A stretch of 64,000 bases of DNA from Uloborus plumipes. Taxonomy: Eukaryota; Arthropoda; Arachnida; Araneae; Uloboridae. The DNA is taken from assembly GCA_038373865.1 (NCBI GenBank), contig JAXGGA010001664.1, forward strand, positions 62,001 through 126,000, written 5' to 3'. Made by a program: the position numbers and the translations under genes. The notes under the pieces are model-generated. The model was not told the origin of the DNA and ran no database searches. It was given only the letters and a program-made list of their open reading frames with translations. Numbering within the stretch: the stretch's first letter is position 1; the number at the start of each line of letters is the position of its first letter. Positions 1 through 11,711 of the stretch are shown piece by piece.

Positions 1-662
1 TTGTTTTTGAAGTTAGGAAAGAAAACTTTCTTCTTCTTTTAAACTTTGGTAAGATTTCTGTGAGCAGCAAAATTGTTCTTATTTTCTCTTTTGGCTTATT
101 TTTGCCCTTGGGGTTGCATTCGAATTCCCCCAAGGGGGTTTTTACCCCTTTTATGGGGTAAATCAGTGTTAATTTCAATGCAGACAAAAGTGATATGAAT
201 TGGCGCGACCACTTGGCGAAATATAGCCAAGCTTTTAGTCGCCAAGTGTTTGACGCCAAGTTGGCGAAATATCGCCAAGTTGGCGGCAAATTTGGCGAAT
301 TTTTTTTTTTTATTTTGGTTCAATTTGGCGCCATTGGCGATATTTTGCGAAAAATCCCCTGAATGATATTAAAATCGGCGACATTTAGGAGATTAATCAT
401 TGTAAAACCTTTTTTTTTGGCATTGTTTTGTGGCAAACTAGGGATGTAAATGTTTGAATTGTTATCTTGCTCACTCCAAGCACTATTTTAGCATTTAAGG
501 CATCTACTAAAAAATTTACACGTAAAAGGAAGTAGTGTGGGGTCCATGCCAAATTTTTATATCATTCTTTGAAAGAATTATAGTTGAATTATAACTAAAA
601 TAGAGTTTTTTTTTTTTTTTTTGCTATATCATTTTTTTACAAATGAATTTTTAAGTTTATAC
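1..662. other. AT-rich repeat debris with a TTGGCGA/TCGCCAA cluster
   Basis: Between about 200 and 385 the words TTGGCGA, TCGCCAA and GGCGAC recur on both strands, giving several overlapping short inverted repeats around a T-run at 301-313. This probably belongs to the element whose 3' end lies at 663-691. The frame at 96-323 runs through these repeats and is not a gene. Confidence 0.45.
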
Positions 663-692
663 CACGGGCAAAGCCGTGCGGGTACCGCTAGT
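663..692 (+). mobile_element. Helitron-like 3' terminus
   Basis: A short hairpin (CACGG 663-667 with CCGTG 674-678) is followed 9 bp later by CTAG at 688-691 and a T. This is the standard Helitron 3' end: hairpin, then CTRR, inserted before T. The matching 5' end was not identified and may lie outside the window. Confidence 0.55.
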
Positions 693-1539
693 ACAGAATA
701 AATTATTTTCATCCGAAAGGGCCAGGAACGTCATTTGAAAAAATGAAGTGAGGATGACTAAACTTGGGTTCAGTTGAAAGACATTTTGAAAATCTTGACT
801 GCATCAGAACTATGGTGTGCACAAGGAAGAGGCACAATGTCACACCTGTGATGAGCGAACATTATCAACTCTTCTCTGTGAGACGAAACACTAAAGAAAA
901 TAGTTCTACAAGAGAGCGTTAAGAGATTTAGACAATAAAATTTTTAAATTATCTTATTAAAGTGTAAATATGTTACTTCATAACACTTCTTTGTCATTTC
1001 TATAATTGAAAACTAGCAATTGAGAATACAATTAAATTTCACTAAAATCTGAGATTAAGTACAAAAATAATAGTGTTGCTTCAGGGCAATTATATGAAAA
1101 TTCAGATGGCCATAGCTGCCAAGCGCCTTTGAATAACAAAGCAACTTTTGTTTTTTTAATGTAAAAAGTACTTAAGATTACACCAATAAAATGATTTTTA
1201 CCTTACCCCCATATGTATTTTTTTTAGCGTTGAAAATTTGCAACTTTAGGGGGGCATATCTCATAAAATGGGCGGAGTAACAAGCTAATTTTTTTGTATA
1301 ATAAGTAACCACGCATATGAATATATGATATCACAATAGGGCTTGTTATTCTAAACCCTTCATGGGTTTTTTAATTTTGAAGAGTTGAAAAAATGAGATT
1401 TTCATCAAACTTTGACCTTGAAAAATATTTCTTTTTATCTGAAATTTCTTGATATATAAAAAGGTCTCTTTCTTAGGTTTCAATTAGCTATGTTTGAGCT
1501 CAAAATCTTTGGTAGAAAAAAAGTTATAATTCATAAGAC
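693..1539. other. No gene seen
   Basis: AT-rich sequence with short homopolymer runs. No coding, RNA or repeat structure that I can support. Confidence 0.5.
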
Positions 1540-1542
1540 TAA

Positions 1543-1685
1543 GGGCCCTGCTCCACATTGACGTAAAGCAGAAAAATAAAGCAGAAACGTAAAACGGATT
1601 AAATGGTATTCCAATGGAAAGTACCCGGATTTTCGGTTTCTGACTTCGGTTTCGGTCGCGTTTTCCGCTGATGTGGAGTCTGCCT
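1543..1685. mobile_element. Harbinger-like MITE, degenerate copy
   Basis: Clearly homologous to 22284-22427: GGGCC(C/A)TGCTCCACATTGAC at the left, a shared core including AGTACCCGGATTTTCGG, and GCTGATGTGGAG at the right. TAA precedes the left end (1540-1542). The right terminus is eroded, reading TGCCTTT instead of GGCCCTAA. Non-coding. Confidence 0.75.
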
Positions 1686-3432
1686 TTCTTTTTCTATTGA
1701 AGAATGTAGGAAGAGACACAATGTTATAATTCTGAAAGCGATTTCAGTGCAGATTAGAGTTATTACAATTTGGCATTTTTTATAACTTATTTATTAATGG
1801 GTGAGGAAAAAAAGTTTTAAATTTTTTCTGAATAAATAGTACTAAAAGCAGAAAAAGTACTAATTCCCAAGGGGGGACTCGAGCCCCCCCTTGCCCCCCC
1901 TTATGGGCGCCCATGACAGTAAGCTTTAAACATCAAAACCAATCTTGATTCATTCGAATATAGATGCATAAGGTGTCCTCTGTTCTAGAATTTTTAAACC
2001 AATTACGTGTGAAGCAGTTGTTGTTACTATGCTGTTCGAATTAGTTGGGTCAAGGTTATTTTTAGCGAACTTACAAGTTGATGGCCAGCTAGCTCCAAAA
2101 GGTCTAACAAGCAATTTTTATAAGCCTTAGTGTCATCTGGATGTCCGTTTCAATTGCTCAAAAAATGATTTAGGCGAGGAATTATGAATATTGGACATTT
2201 ATTCACCTTTTTTCTGGGAGAGAAGTAAATAGCATTTTGCATTCGTGCATTTTATTGCACCAAAAGGGAATACAATGCCTAGAAAGTTATCTAAGATGAT
2301 CGTATTCAAAGTACACATATCCATGTCAATAGTAAAAATACATTCTTGTGGTTTGTATTAGAAAATCGAACTTTTCTTGATTATTCTTTTGACTAACAGA
2401 GAGAAGTTCTCGTTGTATACCCCATCAATCAACACATAAATTTATGGGTAATTAATGTCTCATAAAGTATTAGCTATCTCTTCTAAGTTTAACAATGCTA
2501 TTTCAGAGCAAGAACTGATCCTATTTGGATTTTCTTCTTTTTTCTTTGACATTTGTTCTCTTTTGGTGAAAAAGAGGGTCCAGTTTCAATGCTTCTCATC
2601 AGTTGTCAAGAGAAGATTCATTTTTTAAGTAAAAATTAGAGAAGCAATATTTTTACAGCTATAAATGCGTGACTATTAAGTGTATTTATCTTAACTAACT
2701 TTCTAGGAGCTATACCCATTTTTGTCAAACAAAAATGAACGAATGCAAAACGTTATCTACTCTTGTCACAGAAACAAGCTGAAAAATTGTTTAATGTTTC
2801 TAATTTATCATATAAATCAGAACTAATAGTCGGAACTGGCATGCAGATGACATTGGGGTTGATAGAACTACTTAGAGGGACTAATTGGAGCTAGCAGGAA
2901 GTCCACTTGAAAGTCCGCGAATACTAACTTTGTCCCAATCAATTCGAACTGTATAGTGCACTGTTTATTCAAATGTAAGAAGTGCCGAATCCGGCAAAGG
3001 ATACACCCCTTCTTCCGTGGTCATCAACAAAGGAGCTAGGAATGACTTGAACTTACTCTGTTGGGAGGACGGAAATTCTCAATTTGACAAATATATTTCC
3101 AAAGTGTACCGAATGATAAAATACGGACTAAGGTGGTCCTTATTTTTCAACGGGTTTTTTTCTCCCCCCCCCCCTTCTTATTTCTCACCCCTTCATTTTT
3201 TCACTTCTGGTGTAAAACTAACCCCAGAAAAAAATTAGGTCATTCCCACAATATTAAATGGTGCCTCAGAGGTTGTCAACGTGACCATTTAGAAAATGAA
3301 ATTTGTTTTTCTTTAAATTTAATTCACAAAAAAAAAAAAAAAAAATGTTCCATAAAAAAACTAATGCTATAAAATATGCATCAAATCATTGATTTAAATT
3401 GATTGATATTGTATGTAGCCAACGAGAGAACT
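1686..3432. other. No gene seen; small transposon-end remnant
   Basis: AT-rich. At about 1870-1915 a G-run and C-run pair around CTCGAG, followed by GGGCGCCCATG, resembles the eroded tip of a DNA transposon. A pyrimidine tract at 3158-3176 and A/T-rich low complexity near 3329-3346 account for the short frames here. Confidence 0.45.
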
Positions 3433-4993
3433 CAGAGTTCTGCCAAAAGTATCCGGACACTTTCAAAAATTCACATTTTTACATATAGCTCGAGAAATAA
3501 GTGATCAATTGTTCCTTAACTTTAGTCAACCAAAATATAGGCTTCAGCAAACATTTTCCAGTTGAAATTAAATTACCCTTGTATTTGGGGGATGACAAGA
3601 AAGGGGGTTGAAAGAAAAACCGCATTTTGACCATAACTCTTCGAAAATAGCTCAAAATAAGCTATAAATTTCAGTAATTAATTAGCATACTATGTATAAT
3701 TACTGTACAAATTTTTATGAACGTACCACTCTTACTTCCGAAGATATGAAACATTTTTTAAAAAACGGCAATTATTTGAAGGGTTTTCGCTCAGAACACG
3801 CAGAGTTTTTGATCAAACCTTATCAAAACTTCAGGAAAGATGACAAAATACAACAGAAAGGACATACTAAAACGGTAAATAAAAATATTAAAAATACGAT
3901 GAGATATGAACGTTAAAAGGAAATAATTTTTCACGGCGCATGCGCGAACGACAGAAATTTATAACTACAAAAATATTATAGCTTGGTTTATACTGCATCT
4001 TAGAAAAAAAGTTCCAGTTGAATATCGTAAAAATTGAAAAAGATATCAGCGATCTAGTGAGCTGTAATTCACTCATTCGCAGACAATACATAAATGGCAA
4101 GGGGTTGTCCACAAGTAGTGTGGTGACAATCGAGCATTTTTTTCAATGTTGAATTGTATACAGTTTGAAAATTTATATTCTGCATAGAAGTCACATTTCG
4201 CCTTTTCGGCCAAAAAGACCTTTTACGTTGGTGGCCAAAAGTTATCTGGACACCCATGAAACGTTGGTTTTAAACGATGACGAAATAACCTTTAATTTAA
4301 AAATAGGCTCTTTGTGGACAGACCCTCACTGTTTATGTATTGTCTGGGAATGAATGAAATTCAGCTCACTAGATTGCTGATATCTTTTTCAATTTTCATG
4401 ATATTCAACTGAAACTTTTTTTATAAGATGCAGTATAAATCAGGGTACAATATTTGTGTAGTTATAAATTTCTGTCGTTCGCGCATGAGCCGTGAAAAAT
4501 TATTTTCTTTTAACGTTCATATCTCATCGTATTTTTAATATTTTTATTTACCGTTTTAGTATGTTCTTTCTGTTGTATTTTGTCATCTTTCCTGAAGTTT
4601 TGATAAGGTTTGATCAAAAACTCTGCGTGTTCTGAGCGAAAACCCTTCAAATAAAATTGCCGTTTTTTAAAAAATGTTTCATATCTTCGGAAGTAAGAGT
4701 GGTACGTTCATAAAAATTTGTACAGTAATTATACATAGTATGCTAATTAATTACTGAAATTTATAGCCTATTTCGAGCTATTTTCGAAGAGTTATGTTCA
4801 AAATGCGGTTTTTCTTTCAACCCCCTTTCTTGTCATCCCCCAAATGCAAGGGTAAGTTAATTTAAACTGGGAATGTTCGCTGAAGCCTATATTTTGTATG
4901 ACTAAAGTTAAGGAACAATTGAGCACTTATTTCTCGAGCTAATGTAAAAATGTGAATTTTTGAAAGTGTCCGGATACTTTTGGCCACCTAGTG
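3433..4993. mobile_element. Foldback element with Tc1/mariner-like ends
   Basis: Two arms of about 640-660 bp (about 3442-4090 and 4335-4984) are near reverse complements over their whole length. The right end reads CCGGATACTTTTGGCC then ACCTAGTG, followed by TA (4994-4995). The left end carries GGCCAAAAGTATCCGGACAC-like sequence from 3442 but its outermost bases have diverged. A third copy of this terminal motif (GGCCAAAAGTTATCTGGACA) lies in the central spacer at 4233. No transposase is present. The TA flank suggests mobilisation by a Tc1/mariner enzyme. Confidence 0.85.
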
Positions 4994-7097
4994 TACAGTA
5001 TACACCGTTTAAAGTAATCACGTTTGCACGCAAGTGCTTTGATAGCAATAGCCGACTGATTATAATAAACGGTAAATGTTGATTGGTGATTTCTGCTGAT
5101 AATTTTAGTTCATGCGTTCTTGAAATAAAATGAATGCAGTTACCGAAATTATATAGTAAGGAAAATCCATAAAACTAATACAATAGGTAAATTATTGACC
5201 TGCAGAGAAAACATCTTTGATTGTTATTTGTCCGCTATTTTTACACAGGAATTCCTTTATAAAACGTCAGACTTAGCCTTCACAACGGATAAGAGACTGA
5301 ACATTTTTCTTCCATTTCTTGTCACCACAGCCACATCGCTTTTATTTTCTAGTTTAGTAAATCCTCCACAAGAAAACCAATTTCTAATTTTGTTATTTCC
5401 AAAACATTGTTTCATGGCATTATTAATAAATGCATGTCTTCCAAATATTTTGTTTTATTAAATAAGGCCTTCTCGTATTAAGATTTTTAGTTCTCCATAT
5501 TTTTTAGGACTCTTGAAAGAATTTCGTTTCTATAATATGCTTTCAAATCTCAGGTAATTCCTTGATCCTAAAGGGAGACAAGTACTTTTTTCTCATTGAA
5601 TTTCAGAAATATTTTAAAAGCACAAACAAAAGAGAGAAAGAGCTTTTTTTCTTTGTAATTTGTTTGCTGATTTAAGAAAATTTTCTTAAACTGATAACAA
5701 TAAATGAAGTTTTGATTACATAAAACGATGATTTTTTACTGCAATTTTTTAGCGATGCTATGACTTTTAAAATGAAATTTCACTTACGTGTTCATTCACT
5801 CGTCAGTCTACCCTATACAGTTAAGGTTAAAATCGAGTGGAGAAGTTCGACGAAGACCGAAATCAATGATAAAATAAAGTTACTCGTTATAAGTAATAAA
5901 GTATTAAAGTCATAAATATCGAGAAAAATGTAACTTTTAAATATTCTTGAACGAAGAGGGTATTGCTCCTTCGTATATTCCTTCGATTTCGACTTGGAAA
6001 CAAGCCAAACCACAATAATCCGTCCTTGTATGTTTCACACAGATACATAAAAATTCGTATTTAGTGTATGCTTTTCTTCAAATTCTAGTCATTTGAAAGA
6101 TTTTTCCAGAATGCGGTTGCTTATGAATTATGCAAACGCTTTCTCTTTCTTTACCCCCTCTTTTTCGTTTCGTCGTCAGATTTCTGATCAAAGAAAAGAC
6201 TTTTTTGTCTTCGCATATGAATTTCTATTTTCAAAACACTTTCATTTTGAATTTTTTACGTGATTTATTTTTCAGCAGGTTTATGTAACATATTTGTTTA
6301 ATTTTTGGACCTACAACCAATAGCTGAACGAAAAATAACTCTAGACATCAAAAGTTAATGTAGTGTATTGTATGATATACAATTTGACCTCAAAAACCAC
6401 TAAACAAAATAAAGTTGTAAAAATGTCAAAAGTTTTTCTGCAACTGCTGTGTATTCGAATACTCTTGAAATGGCAATTGACATTTTCAAAGTTAAGCAAG
6501 TATTTCGAAAATTTTATAAATGTGTGTTTTGGATTGATGTACTTTTCATATCTTAAGTTTTGTTAATTATGTGTTTTTTTCTATTATAAAATGACGTAGA
6601 AGAATGCAATTTCCATCTCACTAGACACAGTTACATAAATTTCACAGACAAAAATTGGAGGATCTTAACAAATGAGTTTTGCTTTAAAGTAGCAGGCAGT
6701 ACTTTTCTGCACTATATACGTTTACTTAAAAACAGATAAATTAACTTTTGAATAAAGTTAACTCAAAATTAGAAATACTAGTTTAATTTTGGAAGAAAAG
6801 GTAATATCTTTGCTTTTATTCCTGTGACAACTTGTATTCTTTCTTTTCTGTGACAATTTCTCTACAAAATCTTGCACTTTCAAGAAACGCGTTCTTTTCA
6901 GAAAAGCTTTTAAAGTATAGATGATGCTGGACTTTTTTGTTTCAATACTAGTCCGAAGCTCTTTATGGATTAAGTTGCAACAAAATTGAAACCTTTTAGT
7001 CGATGTGTTTCCTTTCAAAACAAAATAAAATGTTTGCTCTGAATAAACTCAAACAAATGCACACAAGATGCTTCTCAAAGAAATGCGATCGTACTTA
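4994..7097. other. No gene seen
   Basis: AT-rich. Frames up to 88 codons (5195-5461, with a TTG start) have no recognisable domain, splice context or codon bias. Confidence 0.5.
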
Positions 7098-7501
7098 TCC
7101 TATACTATAATACGAGGAATGTTTGTAATGTCGAAAATCGCCCCAGAATTAATAAACTCCGGTAAACTTGGGGGTCTGGGGTTTTTGGCCACGAGGAATC
7201 GATTGGCGCCGGTTTTGAAGCGCTACGGTCGAAAAGTTCGGAGTTCAGATGGGATTCATTAAAAGTTTGAGAAGATTTCTTACTACGCCATTTTCTTTAT
7301 GATTTCTCTTATTGTTACCGTTTCATAGCAACCGCGTGCTAACAATGGATTTCATATTTCATCCCATCAGCGTAAATTTATGTTTTTATGGTATTTGGCA
7401 AATAATTTTTGGCAACATGTTAGAATTGTCATTGCTTTTGAAATTTAAAAGAGATCGATCAAAATAAAGTTAGAATTGGGTATGGGCAGCGGTAGAGCCG
7501 C

Positions 7502-7744
7502 TATATAGACAGGCCGACACATCAAGCTTAAGTTTCACCACTTTGGATCCAACTCATAAACTTTCACTTTCATTTTTTATTGTTGAGGAAATAGGGTTAC
7601 CAGAGTAAAGTTTCGGGACATTGCCAAGCTTTGTTAAATTTACGTAAAAAGTTACCAAAAAGCGATAACTGGCCAGAAAAGACAATCCTCACACACGCGC
7701 TGGATCCAAAGTGGTGATTTTGATGCGTCGGCTCGTCTATATAG
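7502..7744. mobile_element. MITE with imperfect 45-bp inverted repeats
   Basis: TATATAGACAGGCCGACACA at the left pairs with the complementary TGCGTCGGCTCGTCTATATA at the right. The arms continue inward to ACCACTTTGGATCCA. About 243 bp, AT-rich interior, no coding capacity. Confidence 0.65.
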
Positions 7745-7752
7745 GGGCCTAA

Positions 7753-8165
7753 GGCCGCGGTTGTCCAATCGGTTAGTCGTCAGACTCGTAACCGGAGGGT
7801 CTCGGGTCGATCATTTAGTCGCCGATCAAAGATCCACCGTCTTCATTAATGGTTGCTGGGGGACGTAAAAAATGTTCGTGGTCACAAAATCCTCCAAGTG
7901 AAACGAAACCTGTGGGGGGTGCTGGGCCAAGGGTTTGCTCGGCCCTTGGGCCAGGTTTAAAAATGAGCAGAGCGTTCTTCAGGGCATCATCCCGGTTAAA
8001 AAGCGAGTTGTGGTATGAACGGGGGGGGGCGAAACCTGGAGTGTGAAGTGAAGTGAAAGTCAAAACCAACTGGAACCAAATGCGTACTGGAGAACAGAGA
8101 CTCTGCATCCATTCGCATCAAATCCTCCCGCGCCTTCGGCGCCAAATGAAATGAAATTAGGTGTG
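7753..8165 (+). mobile_element. Possible tRNA-derived SINE
   Basis: The head at 7753-7825 resembles a degenerate tRNA: an A-box-like TTGTCCAATCGGTTAGTCG, an anticodon-loop-like CTCGTAA, and a weak B-box-like GGGTCGATC. A GC-richer body follows and ends in repeated GAAATGAAAT. The B box is poor, so this could be an inactive head or chance resemblance. The frames at 7815-8108 and 7849-8046 lie on opposite strands of this body and are not genes. Confidence 0.4.
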
Positions 8166-8355
8166 ATTTTACGGTGAGCATGGATTAAATAGGGTTGTGT
8201 TTTTTAAAATAAATTACGGCTGTTTTGAATGCGTAATTGCAACCAAAGGGTCAAAAATGCTTTTCAAGTTCATCTAAATAAGTACTTCGCACTTTAGAAA
8301 AAAACACGAGTTTACAAACCTCTTTTTTTTTAACCGAGCGGGCTCGGTCCCCTGG

Positions 8356-8808
8356 TACACGTTAGGGGTAATACGAGGAATGGTTGCCAAGTCAAAAATC
8401 GCCCCAGAATTAATTAACTCCGGTAAACTTGGGGGTCTGGGGTTTTTGGTCACGAGGAATCACGGGGTTTGGTTTTTCTAAATAAATTTGTCAAAAATAT
8501 TGAACTTCAACACACTTCAATCTTTACACTGCTCACTTTGTACCATTTCTTTAATTGTATAGTTTTTTTTTATTACATTTTATTTTCAATGACTTTTCAA
8601 ACTTAATCTTTGTATAGAATAATTCCCTTTCCGAAACTTTGTTTAGAATAGTTTACAATGGTGCACTTTAACCGGTTATCTTTTCACCAATGGTTTCACA
8701 AATTTTCTTATGGCATGTGATGTTTTGATAAATCACAATTGAAAATTTAAATCTTCGAGTTAGCTTCGACACCTGTTTTCCTCGAGCGGAGCTCGGTCAC
8801 CCGCTGGT
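8356..8808 (+). mobile_element. Second Helitron-like segment, adjoining the first
   Basis: 8371-8462 repeats 7108-7202 (from AATACGAGGAATG to CACGAGGAATC) with few changes. The segment ends in the hairpin CGAGC (8783-8787) with GCTCG (8791-8795), then CTGG (8804-8807) and T. Its 5' boundary is unclear because it directly abuts the previous 3' end. Confidence 0.45.
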
Positions 8809-9348
8809 CATTAATAAAGAGAAAATGTGTAATTTTAAAAGTTAACTTTATTTTGTAAAATTAAAGTTAAGTGAATTAAATTCTTAAATTGAAGTCTTGT
8901 GAAAGCTTATATCCGAACGGTTTACACCGAAGAAATTCATCTCAGTAATTCATTATGTCCTGTAAAAAAAAAAAAAAAGTCATTCTGCCGAAAACTATTT
9001 GCAGTTCTAGAATCTATATACACCACCTTTCTGTGTTTTAAGAAATTAACCAAAGATGCAAAACACTTCAACTTTGCGCGAACTTCATAAATATACTATT
9101 GGGTATTTTTCGCCATTAATATTTTTTATAAAGGTAAGATCATAGGAAGTAGGAAAAAATTACTTTTGTCAATCTGGCAATGCTATTGGCTTATAAGGAG
9201 AGACTGCACGTGGAATGATAGAAACATCACGTTTTCGTGGACTGCAAAACTTCATAAGTAAGTACAAACCTTTTTATATTTTAAACATAAGAGTGGTATG
9301 TTTCAATAATGCTTGTATCTGAACAACGGAATGCCACATTAGGAATGC
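8809..9348. other. No gene seen
   Basis: AT-rich sequence with an A-run at 8963-8977. Nothing recognisable. Confidence 0.5.
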
Positions 9349-9602
9349 CACTATTCGACTTCTACACTAAAAGTAAGATAATACTATTAACCTATATTTT
9401 TCCGAATGTTACATCTTACAGTTAGAATTGCAGCTCTCATTTTGTAAAATACATTAACCCTTACTAAAAATAGATGCTATCGATTGCTTCTCTCTTGTAC
9501 CGAGCATGTTATTTCATTTACATTATATGGGTTTAAGAAAATATACTTTGACGATTAAACCGCGTTATGTATACATATTTAACTAGAATCGCTTTCGGAT
9601 AC
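9349..9602 (+). repeat. 254-bp direct repeat, copy 1
   Basis: Aligns end to end without gaps to 12546-12799 at roughly 95% identity, from CACTATTCGACTTCTACACT to the shared GATAC. It lacks TG...CA ends, a primer-binding site or a polypurine tract, so LTRs are unlikely. Either a segmental duplication or an unclassified repeat. Confidence 0.85.
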
Positions 9603-10839
9603 CATAAGGCAGGTGTCTCATTGGACAAGTCATACTTAAAGGTAATGCGTCCGTCTTGCTTTTACCTAAAGCTTGAAACTAAAAAAATTTGATAGTGGCC
9701 AGTAAGCCCAAAAAAGTTAGTGGCCACTTTGACGTTGTTGGTGACCACTTTGAACCAAGTTCCAAAATTGTAATCCCACTTCCCTTCACTCTGCATATCA
9801 CGGGACGCGGGAGCGTCCCGCCCCGCCAAGAAAACTGAATACAAGCCGCCAAGAAATTTCCGTCGCCAAGAAAAATGTAAAAGAGCGACTAAGGACTGTT
9901 TACGCGAGTAACCAAACCGGGGTTTTCTCCCCTCTGTATATCAGCCCCATAAAGATCCCTAGAGTTCTTTTTTGGTATACTCAATCTCCAGCGGCCCCTG
10001 ACGGCACATACTAAAGCAAAACATCCAGGACCCTCAGGGGGAGGGGTGATAAAGGTTATAAAATTGCTATTTTTCGCACTTTTTAAAAATTGTTTGACAG
10101 GGGTCCAGACTAAACGGTAACTCGGATTGAGCTCTGCTTTTGCACCCACATTTATTTTGTCCCAAAGCTCGGCATAGGGGGTTTTTCGACCCCCCTCCTC
10201 CCTCGTTTTTATTTTCCGTATCTTTTCTCCCCGGGGGTCTTTAGTGTTGATTTTCGGTATGAATATTCTCGATGAGACATTGAGGACGTTTTCCCAAACT
10301 TTACCCCCCGGGGTCATCGCACCCCGGAGTTATTAATGCTTAAAATTGGTCCGATTTCTATCTACTAGCTCTGTTCAACATCTGAGCATTTATGTTGTCA
10401 TTGTTGGGCGACGAGGAAAGAAAACTCAATGATTTATAATTTCATCTGTTGCCAGTTTCTATTTGTTAACAAATAAAATATTTGTAATTGATTTTATTGC
10501 ATAAGGCTTTTAAAAGGGATCTTCAAGTTAGTTCATTTTAATATGAGATCGGCAGTAAGGGTTGGGGTTTTTTTTTAAACTTTTAATTTAATCGTAGTAT
10601 TGTTAACAACTAGCTTTGTTTTGCGTCGGTTCGGGTGGTATATTGTGATTGATTTCCAATTTATCCTAGACTGAAGAAGATCCTTGAACTTTTGCACCAA
10701 ATGCATGCCGCCAAGAAAACCACATATGTCGGACCGCCAAGAAAAATGTTGAAGGAAAAAAAAATATGCAAAGTAAATTTTGAAGAGAAAAAAAAGCAGG
10801 CAAAGAAATAATATGAATGCAAAAACATGTGATATCTAA
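9603..10839. other. Transposon debris with an unclassified 142-codon frame
   Basis: 9690-9765 repeats the word GTGGCCACTTT with variants. CCGCCAAGAAAA-like words recur at 9826, 9846, 9864, 10708 and 10734, and again in the palindrome at 10871. An ATG-initiated minus-strand frame spans 10317-9889 in a GC-richer block. Its product is basic and proline-containing, with no domain I recognise. CCCCGGGG-containing segments near 10230 and 10304 face each other. Most likely repeat sequence that happens to stay open. Confidence 0.4.
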
Positions 10840-11200
10840 CCAAAAACAACAGTGTTGTAAAAAAATTCCCCGCCAAGAAAACCTTAAATACTCAGCCTTA
10901 AAAAGTTATGATATTGAGTTTTCCCGCCAAGTTTGTGCCAAACTACAACTAACCTGTATGTATAGTTCTTTTAAATTGTTTTCAGTCCTGCCAGGCGGAA
11001 GTTTTTACTCATTAAGCAACCACCTCACAAGACAAAGCTTCCCGCCTGGCAGGACTGAAAACAATTTAAAAGAACTATACATACAGGTTAGTTGTAGTAG
11101 GGCACAAACTTGGCGGGAAAACTCGATATCATAACTTTTTAAGGCTGAGTATTTAAGGTTTTCTTGGCGGGGAATTTTTTTACAACACTGTTGTTTTTGG
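10840..11200. repeat. Near-perfect 361-bp palindrome (foldback)
   Basis: Arms 10840-11001 and 11038-11200 are reverse complements with only about four differences (two single-site changes, one of two bases, and one one-base indel), separated by 36 bp. The outer edge reads CCAAAAACAACAGTGTTGT. Opposite-strand frames here (10817-11134 and 11005-11232) share the same peptide simply because the DNA is palindromic. Confidence 0.93.
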
Positions 11201-11523
11201 GGAGATAGTAATATTACGCTATGTTCTTGCAAATATCTTAACTAAATTACTATGTATAAAAGAAAAATGTTAAAAAAAACTTACAAACCTTTTCTGAAAA
11301 AGAAAATCATTTATTTTAAAATCCAAATAATAAGACATCATGCAAATAAAACAAAAAATAAACGCATCTGCATACTTGAAGTTTGAAAAACATTTCGCTT
11401 AATTTGCTGATTAATCATAAATTTAGTCATCTTTAACTATTTTTCCAACAAATTTGTATTGCATTTTCTGGATTGATATTATGTATTAGATGTTTTGTAC
11501 AGCAGATGAGTCGATTTTCTCTC
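11201..11523. other. No gene seen
   Basis: AT-rich, low complexity. No supported structure. Confidence 0.45.
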
Positions 11524-11711
11524 CAAGTTAACATTGGCCACCAGTGACGGTGCGAATGGCCATTTTCTTTTCATAATAGGTACGATGCATCAGCAGTTTG
11601 TATTTCTTGGTTAGAAAAAAAAAGTAGGTCACCAGTTTGGTGACCAACATAACATCTCGTAGTCTCCGAAAAATAATTTTTAGTCGCCACTGACGAGTGG
11701 CAACCGCTAGT
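11524..11711 (+). mobile_element. Helitron-like 3' end fragment
   Basis: The hairpin CCACT (11687-11691) with AGTGG (11696-11700) is followed by CAACCG, CTAG (11707-11710) and T. The preceding 160 bp carry the TGGCCACCAGTGACGG and GGTCACCAGTTTGGTGACC words also seen as debris near 9700, suggesting the same family. The 5' end was not found. Confidence 0.5.

Larger units (their letters stand above)
7098..8355 (+). mobile_element. Helitron-like element with nested insertions
   Basis: The left end is TC at 7098-7099 after an A, followed by TATACTATAATACGAGG, a typical Helitron 5' style. The right end has the hairpin ACCGAGC (8333-8339) with GCTCGGT (8342-8348), then CTGG (8352-8355) and T. The first 100 bp recur at 8371-8462. 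Inside are an inverted-repeat MITE (7502-7744) and a tRNA-headed segment (about 7753-8165). There is no helicase frame, so it is non-autonomous. Confidence 0.5.

Noticed and set aside
7815..8181. 97-, 65- and 61-codon frames on both strands
   Set aside because: They lie in the body of a tRNA-headed repeat, and both strands stay open only because the block is GC-rich.
10817..11232. Two opposite-strand frames with the same peptide
   Set aside because: The DNA is a near-perfect palindrome, so both strands necessarily encode the same sequence. It is not evidence of a conserved protein.
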